This document shows, one piece after another, positions 11,685 to 24,200 of a stretch of 64,000 bases of DNA; positions within the stretch are counted from its first letter, which is position 1, and each line of letters opens with the position of its first letter. The notes under the pieces are model-generated. The model searched no databases. It was not told the origin of the DNA and was given only the letters and a program-made list of their open reading frames with translations. The stretch is taken from positions 23,580,886 through 23,644,885 of the forward strand of contig NC_044922.1 in the NCBI RefSeq assembly GCF_003576645.1, written 5' to 3'. The position numbers were made by a program, and so were the translations under genes. This DNA is from Ipomoea triloba. Taxonomy: Eukaryota > Streptophyta > Magnoliopsida > Solanales > Convolvulaceae.

Positions 11685-13034
11685 GTTCCCTTGCGGTTGC
11701 GCGGTTATGCAGATTAAACATTACAATGGCGCAAAAACCACACACCTTAAACAAACAAACAAAGCACTTTAAAAACATAAACCACGCACCTAAAGCATAC
11801 AAACAAAGCACCTTAAAAACGCAAATCACGCGCACTTAAAGTTTTAGGCCAACACACCTTAAGTACACAATCACACACGAAGGTTTTAAAATGGCGCACC
11901 TTAAGTTTCAATAACTCACGAATCTTAAGAAGGAAAACCATGCACTTTAAGCTTTAGGTTCACTCGCCTTAAGTTTCAGCACAGACGCACCTTAAATTTC
12001 ACTCGCCTTAAGTTTCAGCACGGACGCATCTTAAGTATACAAACCACGCACCTTATGAAAGAAAACCTCACGCACCTTCAGAAAGAAAATTATGCACATA
12101 AAACAACCGCACGAAAACTCACACACACGCACACACATATATATAATATTTTTAGCCCTTGGGTTGGCTAGCGGCCCGCACAGGCAAGCCTATGAGACCA
12201 GCATTTTCACAAGTCAAAAATTTTAAGGATTAGCCCGCCTCATCACAGGGCGATTTACGGTTGGGCTGCGAGTTTCGGTCCACTTTGATATTGCTACATG
12301 TAATGATTGAGCAGGTTTAGGAATCAATGAGAGATGTGTTAAGTTTCCCGACTCACTTCTTTGTATATGTGTAGATGAGGTGATGATTGGAGATTGAGCT
12401 AAATGACCAAAAAAGTTGGCATGATCACTTGACAATTCTTTCATTCTTTAGTCATGGTAAAAAGTTTTAAGTTTTGGTATCTTCTTACTTTATATGGAAC
12501 TAAAGGATTTAATCACTTAAGATAAATTAGCACAATTTTGTTTAATAACATAATTCACCCTCGCTTAGGTTAAATATGGACTTTCACTTTCCTTTTCCTA
12601 AGTATGGTTGTCCAAGAAAATCTAGAAATATGATTAGTTGGCGCAGTAACTGCCTACTTATATGGTTTACTGGACTCAAATATATACATGAAAATTCTAG
12701 AGGGGTTAAAGTTAACAAAGGCAAACTCTCCCCGAGAACTCTATTTGATCTTATAAAAGAGGGATATAAAAATTAATGATGGACATTTCGATTTGGGTTA
12801 TCTGAATTGAACTGAGCTGAACTAAACTAAATTGTTAGGTTTTGGTTTATTATTAAAAACCGATCAGTTCTATATTTTTTAAATCGGGTGGTTTTGGTTA
12901 GGTTTAGTTAAAAATCAAGCCAAACTGAAAAACCGAATAATTTGTGTGTGTGTGTGTGTAATTATTATTATATATTTTATTTACACCCAAATATTTTTAT
13001 ATTTACATATTTGCCTAAATATATATATACTAAA

Positions 13035-13905
13035 GAGTTAATTCTAGTGGAGGTCATTTGTCTTTGGTGGCAGTTCTAAATTTAGTCCAAACTATCATTG
13101 TTGTTATTTAACACCAGGCTATCATATTTTGGACACTTTTGGTCCTTTCATGGCTTTTCTAGTAAAACTCTATTTTAGGCAATGATATTTTCATCTTTTC
13201 AATCTTTTTAATATTATTTTCTCAATGAGTTAGTTTCATCGGACGTCTTGTGTCTTTGGTGGCAATTCCAAATTTAGTCACAGACAATCATTTTTGCATT
13301 TAACAACTCAAACTATTATATTTTGGACATTTTTTATCCTTCCAATGACTATTTAATTTCCAGTGAAACCCTATTTTAAGAAAGGGTATTTTTTTATGGC
13401 AAAAAAGATGCTTTTTTCCTCTTTTTTTTTTTTTTTCTCTACAACTATTGACTATTGTAGATGATTCACATAATCATGGACTAAAATAATAGCGATCAAA
13501 TTGAATCCAACCAAGTGGCGACATTCTAAGCTTTCCAACTGCGTTGCAAAATGATTCCCCATCACCCAGAGGTCCTCACGTACTCGGTATTGCCATTAAC
13601 GAAGGACGATTTGCACTCAGGTTAAAGGAGATGAAGGCAAGAGCCCACGCAAAGGAGATGGTGCAATGCACGAGTGAAGAGATGGAAATCAAGAAAAAAA
13701 TCGATGCAGAAAATTGAAAAAAAATAAATAAATTAAAGAGATGAAAATGCCTTTGCCTAAAATAGGATTTCACCGAAAAAGGTCATGGAAAGGACAAGAC
13801 GTGTCCAAAATATGATAGTATGGGTTGTTAAATGACAAAAACGACAGTCTTGGACTAAATTTGAAATTGTCACCAAAGACAACGAATATCCGTTCGAATT
13901 AACTC
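13035..13905. mobile_element. Foldback element, copy B
   Basis: Counterpart of 3633-4507, with the same GAGTTAA ends and inverted ~150-bp arms. Confidence 0.7.
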
Positions 13906-14231
13906 ATTGAAAAATTAATTAACAATAATTAAAGAGACAAAAATACCTTTCCTAATATAGTTTCGAGCTTACCTCGAAGACAATATAATGGAACAGAACT
14001 AAACATATTTCACATTATCTCAAAGGGACAATGAATTTAGGGTTACTATACGATAAAAATTTAAAAAAAAAAAAAACATTAATTCTGGATTAACAGGGTA
14101 TGTTGATCTTGTATTTAGATCGAAAGCATGCTCATTGACTAGTTATAAAGTGTGTTTGGTTGAGATCAGTTACAAGTCATATATGAGATTTATCACTCTT
14201 ATTAATATTTAACTATTTATCAAATTTGTTA

Positions 14232-14489
14232 CTCCCTCTGTCCCAATTTATCTGTCCTACTTACTATTCATTGGTCAAACCAACTATTTCTTCTTTATTT
14301 ATTTTCTTTAGTATATTTTACTTATTTTTAAATTTGATTTTTTGTGTTTAATAGTATTTTTAGTGTAGTTTCTAAATATATAAATTTTGTATACTAATAC
14401 TAAACTTAATATTATCAAAAATTGGATTAAAAATAACCCCAGTCAAGCCTCGTTAACCGAACCGGACACATAAAATGGGACGGAGGGAG
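14232..14489. mobile_element. Stowaway (Tc1/mariner-type) MITE
   Basis: Inverted ends CTCCCTCTGTCCCA and TGGGACGGAGGGAG are flanked by TA on both sides. The orthologous site in copy A (about 4629) is empty, so the element arrived after the duplication. Confidence 0.9.
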
Positions 14490-14526
14490 TATTATCTAAT
14501 GGAAAGCTATTTGATCAAATGACAAA

Positions 14527-14801
14527 GGTCCTGTTTGGTAAATAATCAGCCTATCAGCCAATTTTGGCTTATTTGACCACTATTAGTTGTTTGGTTAATA
14601 AGCTTTTTGTAACTCGAAAATACTAAATTCAAAAGGCTACTCAAAGCAGCCTTTTCAATTAGCTTTTTGAGAAAAGAAATTATACCAAACAGCTAATTTT
14701 ACTAAACAACTTTCTACAATCAGCCAATATTATTAACAAATCATACCTTCTAACCCAAACAGCCAACCCAATCAGCCAACAGCCATTTATCAAACAGGGC
14801 C
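14527..14801. mobile_element. MITE with GGTCCTGTTTGGTAAAT ends (hAT or Harbinger type)
   Basis: The right end, reverse-complemented, reads GGCCCTGTTTGATAAAT. The site is empty in copy A, where 'gacaaagactttg' is continuous. The target duplication is ambiguous, so the superfamily is not settled. Confidence 0.75.
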
Positions 14802-15134
14802 AAGACTTTGTTGAGAAGGAGATGGCTTTTCCAAGATGAAATGAAAATTGAGGGGATGGGGGTAGAGCCATGGAAACCCTTGTTTCTTCCATATTTTGGA
14901 CCAAACAAGAATTATTGAACAACAACAACCGGTTTAGATATTCTTAACCAAGAAGTACTATATTCTCTTTCGGATAAACCTTGAAAGGATAAGGGAGGCT
15001 AGAATGCCAACAAACGACAATTATTCGACCAAAAAGTTTTGCATATTAAATACAAATATAGATACCCCTACAATTATTTTTGAAGATAATGTTGCATGCA
15101 TTGAATTGAACCATTGAAGGCGGATTACATTAAA

Positions 15135-15330
15135 GGTGAAAAGACAAAGCACATTTCACCCAAGTTATTCCATACACATGAACTTCAAAAATACTAGACA
15201 AGTTGATATTAAACATATTAGATCCAACGAAAATCTTGCAAACCATTTTACTAAGTCCTTGTCTAGTTGTCGGCTTCAACTTTTGATAAACTTGTTTATG
15301 GAATAGGCACAAGAAGGAGCTTTGAAAAGC
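15135..15330 (+). pseudogene. Degenerate Ty1/copia RNase H fragment (copy B)
   Basis: Same relic as at 5088-5285, with stop codons. Confidence 0.65.
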
Positions 15331-16068
15331 AAATTAATTAATGTAAGTTACACGATAAGGAATCTTAAAATGAACCAAAAACTTATTTACAAGGACCTTT
15401 TTACTTAATGTAAGTTATGCAATAAGGTATATATTCTAAAAAGTATAAATAATATGAAATTTTAAAGAGAAATGATGAAATAGACCATTGAATCTAAGCC
15501 ATGTTTACCAGGAAACAACATGTTAGTAGTAAAATTATGATGACGTGACATGATAATTGTTGTTGACTACTACTTGCCGTAGTTGATCGATGCAAACCAC
15601 CATTAACCATTGTTGATAACCATTGGTCACGGAAGAAGGTGACCAACGATCATTTGCGAGTCGCTAATATTGTTACTGAAATCATAATGACCAGTTATTA
15701 TAGGTGGGTAATCGACTATTTGACTAAAATATATAAAAGTGACAAGTTGAAATGTTTATTTGTAACTTTTTAAAGTTAATGGGTCTAATTACTTTTTCAT
15801 ATAAACTTCATAGACTTATTTAATATTTTTTTAAATATTATACTTATTCTTATCTAGGGAGTAGGAGTTGATCATTAGTTTTATGGGGTGACTCTTTTAT
15901 TTTCTTTTACTTTTATTCTAGTTAATGTATGCACAAGGGAGTATATATTGTGAAAAGTATAAATAATATGCAAAATGCTAAGTATAATTTAAGAGATTAT
16001 TCTAATTATGTGGTTTGCACTGGAAGTATACACAAAGAAAAAATAGGTTACCATTATCTACATAAAGA

Positions 16069-16702
16069 GTAAAATAAGAGCAATCACGAGAATATGTTTT
16101 GTTGAGTTTTTCGTGGACCAACTTTTGGTATTGGGGCCCTTGCATGATTCCACTTGCGTGTTTCTCTTTCTCTCTCTTCCTCCACAGTAAAATAAGAGCA
16201 ATCCCGAGAATAGGTTTTGATGAGTTTTTTGTGGACCAACTTTTGGTGATGGGGCCCTTGCATGATTCCACTTGTATGTTTCTCTTTCTCTCTCTTCCTC
16301 CACAGAAAAAAAAAAAGAGTAAAATAAGAGTAATCCCGAGAATAGGGTTTTGTTGAGTTTTTCGTGCACCAACTTTTGGTATTGGGGCCCTTGCATGATT
16401 CCACTTGAGTATTTCTCTTTCTCTCTCTTCCTCCACAGTAAAATAAGAGCAATCCCGAGAATAGGTTTTGTTGAGTTTTTTGTGGACCAACTTTTGGTGA
16501 TTGGGCCCTTGCATGATTCCACTTGTATGTTTCTCTTTCTCTCTCTTCCTCCACATTAAAAAAAAAAAAAAAAAAAAAAAAGTAAAATAAGAGTAATCCG
16601 AGAATAGGGTTTTGTTGAGTTTTTCGTGCACCAACTTTTGGTGTTGGGGCCCTTGCATGATTTCACTTGCGTGTTTCTCTTTCTCTCTCTTCCTCCACGG
16701 TA
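16069..16702. repeat. ~119-bp tandem repeat upstream of the SUVR promoter, 5 units
   Basis: Units begin at 16069, 16187, 16319, 16438 and 16582, each with GTAAAATAAGAG. The larger spacings are due to A-runs at the junctions. Long minus-strand frames of up to 239 codons arise from the repetition and are not taken as genes. Confidence 0.9.
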
Positions 16703-16916
16703 AAAAAATGAGTTCTTGCAATCTCCGTCATCTTACAAAAAATATCTCATTAAATTGTTATGAAATATGTAATTAAATTTTAAAATTTGTATTTATTTCC
16801 AAACTTATTCCTATTGTCACATATTAGGTTAACGCAATTATATTTTATATTTATTACCAATTTATAAATTAATCGATTTTATTATAAATATTAGCTTAAT
16901 AATTAAGCAGTACAAC

Positions 16917-16925
16917 TATATAAAG
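16917..16925 (+). promoter_or_regulatory. TATA-like element of the SUVR promoter
   Basis: TATATAAAG is conserved with copy A and lies ~90 bp before the conserved leader exon block. Confidence 0.45.
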
Positions 16926-17003
16926 AGAAAAATATAACACCACACTTTCTAATTTAACTCAAATAATATTTTATGACATTCAAAGTATTTCATTTCCCCA
17001 TTT

Positions 17004-17105
17004 TCTTACAGACAGCACCTTTTCTTTCACCCACTGTCGGAGCTTGAGCTTTTCTGCAGCAAGGCGTCGCAATCTGTTCTCATTTGATCTTCGCATCTCA
17101 GCAGG
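17004..17105 (+). other. SUVR 5' leader (noncoding) exon
   Basis: This pyrimidine-rich block ends CAGCAGG at 17105 before a GTGAGC donor and has no ATG. The likely partner acceptor is at about 21151 (ttattatacag). That gives a ~4-kb leader intron containing the 273-bp array. The exact transcription start is unknown. Confidence 0.6.
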
Positions 17106-18486
17106 GTGAGCTCCTGTTTCCCGTTTCTTAGTCCAAATTTTTTTTTTCTTTCTAATAGCTGTAGATTTTTCCGTTAAATTTCAGCTTCTTTATCATTTTT
17201 CGCTTCAATTAAAGTGTTTATTTTTTCGGTTTATCTCATGGATAATATTTATTATTTTTATTTCTTTAAAAATTTAATGCTAATTTTTTATTTCCATTTT
17301 GGTTTACACATACATTACCTGTGAATGCAAGTGTAAATGGCTTATTTTGCTGGAGGAAGAATTCTATGATTCGGCTGCGCAATTAGTTTTCATTTGTATA
17401 GTTATTTATTATGGGTGAAAGAAATGGATTGTAGAAGAAAAGAGAAATAAATTTCAATTTACTTTGTTGTGGAATTCTAAATTAGGAGGAAATGTGCTTT
17501 GAAATGTAGTTTTGGGAGGTTTATGATCTTAGGATTCCAGTGTGGCCGTGAAGAGTTTGGTTCTCTGTTGGAAGGAGTTCCTCTAGTACCAGTGTGGCCG
17601 TGAAGAGTTTGGTTCTCTGTTGGAAGGAGTTCCTCTAGTAAGAGCCGGATAGTACATTGGGATATATTGAAGAGACTAGAATTTCCTAATATGGTGAAAA
17701 AGAGTTCAAATTGTTGTTGGAAGGGGCCTGTGTGACAGTACCTTGGGGATTAGGCCTCCCGGCTTAACAAGTATGTCACTAGACTTCAAGGTCTTTGGCA
17801 GTAATTCTTCTTAGCTTCATTGGTGCACAATGTATTCAAGTTAGTAAGATTGTTATGTTGGCCTTTCTGGGGCTGAAAGGGTAATTTATAAAATAGGCAA
17901 AAACTAAAAGAGAATGCTATTTTAAACTGTTTGGAATGAAAGAGATTCGAGACAGCATTGCACATGTATCGAACACAAACTTAGAAAAAATGGAATGAAT
18001 GGTATTAGCAAATATATATTCAAGCAAGGGCTCTGATTGTGGTTAGAAAAATAGTGCCATTTGTAATTTGAAAGAAATTGTAACAATTTTAGGTTTTTTT
18101 ATTTTTTTTTATTTTTTGTTTTTTAATAATGAATCTCTATCAGGCTGGGTATACTTAATGGAAACTATGACTCTAGAAGAAGTAAAATGTAGAGATTTGC
18201 AAATTTGAAGCACTTCTTCAAGATGCAATTGGCTTAGTGGTTGGCGGTGGCTTAGTTAAGTTGTGTGTTAAGCTGCTTAGTTATTGTAATGCGTAGTCAA
18301 TTGCATCTACTTATGGTAAATTTAAGATTATGATTCCCTCAATTGCTGCCCCATTCTGGATTAAAGCAAAAAATTACTGTATGTATTTTACGGTTCACAC
18401 CATTTCTTGAGCCAACAAGTGTTGAAGGTTAATTTGCTAACTTCCTGGGATCTATCCTATAAAAACCAAAATAAGATTCACGATAA

Positions 18487-20338
18487 CTCTTGTGGGGCAT
18501 ATAGAGGTTTAATGGAAGCTTAGCACGTGTTTTATGGTTTTGACGCTTCATAACATGTGCTATTTGACTCATTTGGATAATAGCTTAAAGAGGTTTTTCG
18601 GAGGGGTATTTACAGAATTCTCTTATAAAAGGAATCTAGGTTTTCCTATTTTCTTATGCCAATTGAACATCCTTTGTTCTCGCTTTTCCTTGGCAACCTG
18701 CGAATCTTATTTTTGTTTTTCTAGAATAGAACCCAGGAAGTTGGCAAGTTAACCTTCAACTCCTGTGGGCCATATAGTGGTTTAATGGAAGCTTAACACG
18801 TGTTTTATGGTTTTGATGTTTCATAACACGTGCTATTTGACTAATTTGGATAATAGCTTAAAGAGGTTTGTCAGAGTGGTATTTACAGAATTCTCTCATA
18901 AAAGGAGTCTAGGTTTTCCTATTTTCTTATGCCAATTGAACATCCTTTGTTCTCACTTTTCCTTGGGAACCTGCAAATCTTATTTTGGTTTTTTTAGAAT
19001 AGAACCCAGGAAGTTGGCAAATTAACCTTCAGCTCCTGTGGGCCATGTAGTGGTTTCATGGAAGCTTAACACGTGTTTTATAGCTTTGACACTTCATAAC
19101 ACGTGCTATTTGACTCATTTCAATAATGGCTTAAAGAGATTTGTCGGAGGGGTATTAACTGAATGCTCTCGTAAAAGGAATCTATATTTTCCTATTTTCT
19201 TATGCCAATTGAACATCCTTTGTTCTTGTTTTTCCTTGGCAACTTGCGAATCTTATTTTGGTTTTTCTAGAATAGAACCCAGGGAGTTGGCAAATTAACC
19301 TCCAACTCCTGTGGGGCATATAGTGACTTCATGGAAGTTTAACACGTGTTTTATAGATTTGACGCTTCATAACATGTGCTATTTTACTCATTTGGGTAAT
19401 AGCTTAAAGAGGTTTGTTGGAGTGGTATTTACAGAATTCTCTCATAAAAGGAGTCTAGGGTTTCCTATTTTCTTATGCAAATTGAACATACTTTGTTGTT
19501 GTTTTTCCTTGGCAACCTGCGAATCTTATTTTTGTTTTTCTAGAATAGAACCCAGGAAGTTGGCAAATTAACCTTCAACTCCTGTGGGGCATATAGTGGT
19601 TTAATGGAAGCTTAACACGTGTTTTATGGTTTTGACGCTTCATAACACATGTTATTTGACTCATTTGGATAATAGCTTAAAGAGGTTTTCCGGAGGGGTA
19701 TTTACAGAATTCTCTCATAAAAGGAGTCTAGGTTTTCCTATTTTCTTATGCCAATTGAACATCCTTTGTTCTCGCTTTTCCTTGGCAACCTGCGAATCTT
19801 ATTTTGGTTTTTTTAGAATAGAACCCAGGAAGTTGGCAAATTAACCTTCACCTCCTGTGGGCCATGTAGTGATTTCATGGACGCTTAACACGTGTTTTAT
19901 AGCTTTGACGCTTCATAACACGTGCTATTTGACTCATTTGGATAATGGCTTAAAGAGATTTTTGGGAGGGCTATTTACATAATGCTCTCGTAAAAGGAAT
20001 CTAGGTTTTCCTACTTTCTTAGGAAAATTAACATCCTTTGTTCTTGTTTTTCCTTGGAAGCCTGCGAATCTTGTTTTGGTTTCTCTAGAATAGAACCCAG
20101 GAAGTTGGCAAATTAACCTTCAACTCCTGTGGGGCATATAGTGGTTTCATTGAAGCTTAACACGTGTTTTATAGCTTTGACTCTTCATAACACGTGCTAT
20201 TTGACTCATTTGGATAATAGCTTAAAGAGGTTTTTCGGGAGGGGTATTTACAGAATTCTCTCATAAAAGGAATCTAGGTTTTCCTATTTTCTTATGCCAA
20301 TTGAACATCCTTTGTTCTCGCTTTTCCTTGGCAACCTG
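18487..20338. repeat. 273-bp tandem repeat, 7 units, in the SUVR leader intron
   Basis: Units start at 18487, 18760, 19033, 19306, 19579, 19852 and 20124. Spacing is 272-273 bp, and the last unit is truncated at a 'ctgccaacctcag' junction. Reading by eye gives 11 CACGTG cores across the array; others have decayed to CATGTG or CACATG. Copy A has three units. Confidence 0.95.
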
Positions 20339-21227
20339 CCAACCTCAGATGAGGATGAAAGTTTCTACCTCACAAGGTATTGGACTGTAAGGAAGAGGAG
20401 GTTTTTTATCAATCAGGCTTCTGAACTACCGGATGTGTTGCTAAGAGCACATTTTATAATATTATTGCTTGTCCCTTATTGACTAACTCTTTATATTCAA
20501 ATTCTGGTTCAATGTGCTTGTCTCCATTTCGTGCCAATTTCTACGATTTAGATCTGTATTACTGCTTAGATTCTGATATTATTTCCATGAAAGAGAATTG
20601 ATATGTGTGTAATGGTAGAGAAGTTTTTTTGCTCATAGCTGAAAAGCATGAGAGATGACATTTAGGGGACAATTTTAGGGGCCATAGCTTTTGCTGCAAA
20701 ATGTTGAAGGACTAGCTAGCACCATAACCATTTGTTTTTTGGGTGTGGGGGTTGGGAGAGATAACTAACTGATGTGCACAAGCACCAAATTACACACCTG
20801 CTCTTTTTATCAAATTACATGAACATAACTGTTTACATAGGTATATGTATGTGTTTGTAGGTGGTGTTCCATGTCCCTGTTACTAGATAGATTCTGTCAC
20901 ATCCTCCATGCTCCCTGTTTTATATAATACAGAGTAACATTCACATATTGCCTTCTATCTTCCTCTTCTATATTTCTCCTTTCAAAATTGCTTCCTTTTG
21001 GGTCATTAATATGAAAATGGATGGTGCAACCTCTAAAAGAAGCTAACTTCCAAAGTAGAAGGGCGTTAAGACAAATGCAAAGTGAACAAAGTACTTTCTG
21101 TTTCAAAATCAATGCTTTATGTTTCCTTCTACAATTACTTTTATTATACAGATTACTTATGATAAAGGGTAATTGTAGTTTTATTGAATAATATGAAAGC
21201 TGCGTGAAGAAATTTGTGGAGTAAACA

Positions 21228-24200
21228 ATGCCACCCAATCAAAGAACCAGAAAAGCCTATAAAGCTATGAAAGATATTGGAATTGATGTCTCTGTGGTGA
21301 AACCAGTGTTGAATGACCTTTTAAAATTATATGATAGAAAGTGGGCACACATTGAAGCTGAGAATTATAGAGTCCTTGCAGATGCTATCTTTGAGATGAA
21401 GTCAGAGGTTCAATACTTCTTTCATTTTCTTTTTTATTCTCTGTTTCGTACTTCTATTATGGACCATATTTTTCTCAACCTTTATTTTCGAAATATTGAC
21501 TTTACTCCATATCATATGCAGGTTGCACAGAATAAAGAGTCTGAGAATAGTGAAGTAATGAGATTGTTTCTAATTTGTTACCCTTTTGGTGATTTCCCAA
21601 TATATTGTTTTAATTTTCTCTGGTTTATCCCCTTATTTTTTCTTTTGTTCCTGACAACCCAACTTTTGTAGCAAGGACCTTTGGAGGAAGAAACCTTATG
21701 CAAGGAGTCTGAAAAACCACTTAAGCGACTGCAGTCAAAACATCAAGATGATCAACCTTCACTTTCCTGTGACAACTCTAGCTCCACCTTGGCTGGGGCA
21801 TCATTCAAGAAGCCTAAAGTGAAGTGCAATGATGTATCTGGTGAAAGTTGCCCGAGTGTCTTACAAGGCATGGTGGCCTCACATCAGCTCAGTCATGGAG
21901 GGAGGGAAGCTCAAACCCCTTCTGCCTCATATCAGACATATACTAGAAGCAAAGGAAAGGAACCCATTTTACCAAAACCTATGGTGTTGCCAGATAAATC
22001 TCTTCCAACTCAGCCTGCTGGCGCTGACAGAAATCAGACTAATGTCTTGAGGAAGGCTAAGGCTGGACCAAAGCCTAGCTCTCATCCAATGCGGCTTAGA
22101 GATAGACAAAGGAAACCTCAAACTCTTCAACCTGCCAGAGATAAGACATTGGCCCCTGGACATTCTTCTCATGTCTTACACCTTAAAGAGCCAAAGACTG
22201 AAGCTTGCCTTGTGCTAACCCCACAGCAGAAAATGCTTACTGCTCATGATTTTATAAAGCCTAAGGATGAGCCATTCACTGATGATGCGCCACACCCAGA
22301 GGTTCCCATTGCTGTTATCCCCTCTGGTAATTATTATGCTTAGTGTGTCATTTGCTTATTTTCCTTTGTTGACGATATGTTGATACTTGATATAATAATT
22401 TCTTGGTAAAATCTAATGTGATCATTATTTATTCAACAGAGTCATTATACAAGGATGATGTTCCAAGTGTAAATGGTTTGCTAAAAGATCACAGTGCTTC
22501 TGAAAACTTAGCAGCAGATTCCAGTGGAGCCATGGATGGAACTTACTGTATTGCAACTTCATCCAGTGAAATGAAAACCAATCAGCAGCTGGTAAGGATA
22601 AAGGATGGATTTTCATCTAACCTTGAAATTGCTTCATCTCCCTTTGGAGAAGTGAAAATCTCAATAAATTGTGACTTTGCTCTTGGAAGACCTGATTTTC
22701 ATTTGCCTAGTCTAGAAAACGTACTTATATTGGGTGGAGGATAAGTGACTGGTCATTTCCTGGCCCCAAACTTCTCTGCACTGAAACTGATGAAAGATTT
22801 GTCATTGCTTTTGGGATTTGGGGACCAACTCTTCTCATTAATGCAAGAAACAGAAAACATGACAACAGCTAATAATCTGTTGGAAGTATCTCTTGTGAAA
22901 AATGCTTTTGATTCTAGAGACAGGCCTCTTGATTCTGCAAATGAATTTATCAATGCTCAAGTTGATGCTGGTTTGGTTCTTTTGCAGATACAACAACTTT
23001 CTCCTCCTTGCAATGGTGTGGATGACAGGTCACTACCTGAGGAAGATGCATCTGGGAACAACCACTGCAAAGTTGCTGAAAATGGTCAAAGTGTTCTTGA
23101 AGAGATGAATTCTCAAAGTCCAGAGGTTGTGGAGTCACTTCAAGTATCTCATGATAACACAAGCTCTTTAAATGAGGGCATTGACATTACTAAGGGGCAA
23201 GAAAAGATTGCAATTTCAGTAGTGAATGAAGTTAATAGCGAGCATCCACCATCCTTCCAGTACATACCTCAAAATACAGTATTTCAGAATGCATATGTAA
23301 ATATTTCTCTGGCTCGTATTGGGGATGATCATAGTTGTTCAACTTGTTCTGGTGATTGTTTGTCATTGTCGGTACCTTGTGCTTGTGCATATGAAACTGG
23401 GGGTGAGTTTGCATACACCGAAGAAGGCCTCGTCAAGGAAGAATTTCTGAAAGAGTGTATTTCTATGAACCGTGACCCAGGAAAGCACTGCCAGTTCTAC
23501 TGCACAGAGTGCCCACTTGAAAGATCTAAAAACGACAACGTTATAGAACCTTGCAAAGGTCATCTAGTGAGGAATTTCATCAAAGAATGCTGGAGGAAGT
23601 GTGGATGTAATATACAGTGTGGCAATCGTGTAGTACAACGAGGAATTAGTCGAAAGTTACAGGTACGCATTTTCAGATAGGTGGCGGTTTGGTTTAACCC
23701 TGGAATTCCACATCTTTTGTTAATGTTTGCATTATACCACTTTATATTTCATTACCCATGAGTGGTTGATTCCAGTGAAGTACCTAATACATCTTTTGGA
23801 ATTGTGGTCTAATTTGTTCCATAAGTTGCATCTAATTCTGCTTCATTCTTATGTTTTTTCAGGTGTTTATGACACCTGGAGGGAAAGGATGGGGCCTACG
23901 CAGTCTAGAGGACCTGCCAAGAGGTGCATTTGTTTGTGAATATGTTGGAGAAGTTCTTACCAATGCAGAACTGTTTGAACGAGTTTCACGGGGCTCTAGT
24001 AGCGAGGAACACTCGTATCCTGTGCTGCTTGATGCTGATTGGGCTGCTGAAGGTGTGTTAAAGGATGAAGAAGCTTTGTGTTTGGATGCTACCTATTATG
24101 GGAATGTTGCGAGGTTTATAAACCACAGGTAAAGTTCCTACAAAAGGGATGGCATTCTGGTCACGCCATTAATTTATTGATGCTGTGTTGGATTGTGTGT

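Larger units (their letters stand above)
11069..12296. mobile_element. Composite hAT-like element
   Basis: It starts TAGGGGTGTCAATG. The flanking octamers are CATGCAAT (11061-11068) and CATGTAAT (12297-12304), a 7/8 target duplication. The right end is degraded. It contains CA/CT and AT microsatellites, a separate foldback MITE, and a degenerate ~30-bp repeat (about 11700-12110) built on 'cgcaccttaagttt'. No transposase is seen. Confidence 0.5.
12492..20956 (+). repeat. Large segmental duplication, copy B (attached to the SUVR gene)
   Basis: About 8.5 kb is homologous to 3044-9242. Copy B is longer because it holds a Stowaway MITE and a second MITE, five units of the leader repeat instead of one, and seven units of the 273-bp repeat instead of three. 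Its right edge lies inside the first intron of the SUVR gene. Confidence 0.9.

Noticed and set aside
11575..11839. Frames encoding alternating Tyr-Ile residues
   Set aside because: Translation of a TA/GT microsatellite.
16002..16721. Minus-strand 239-codon frame and overlapping long frames
   Set aside because: They run through five units of a tandem repeat and poly-A/T runs, have no domain, and are absent as a unit from copy A. They are repeat artefacts.
18534..19844. Series of similar 72-86-codon frames
   Set aside because: One per 273-bp unit and caused by the unit length. No frame crosses units and there is no splice or domain support.
18487..20338. CRISPR-like regular array
   Set aside because: Long units without spacers in plant nuclear DNA; an ordinary tandem repeat.
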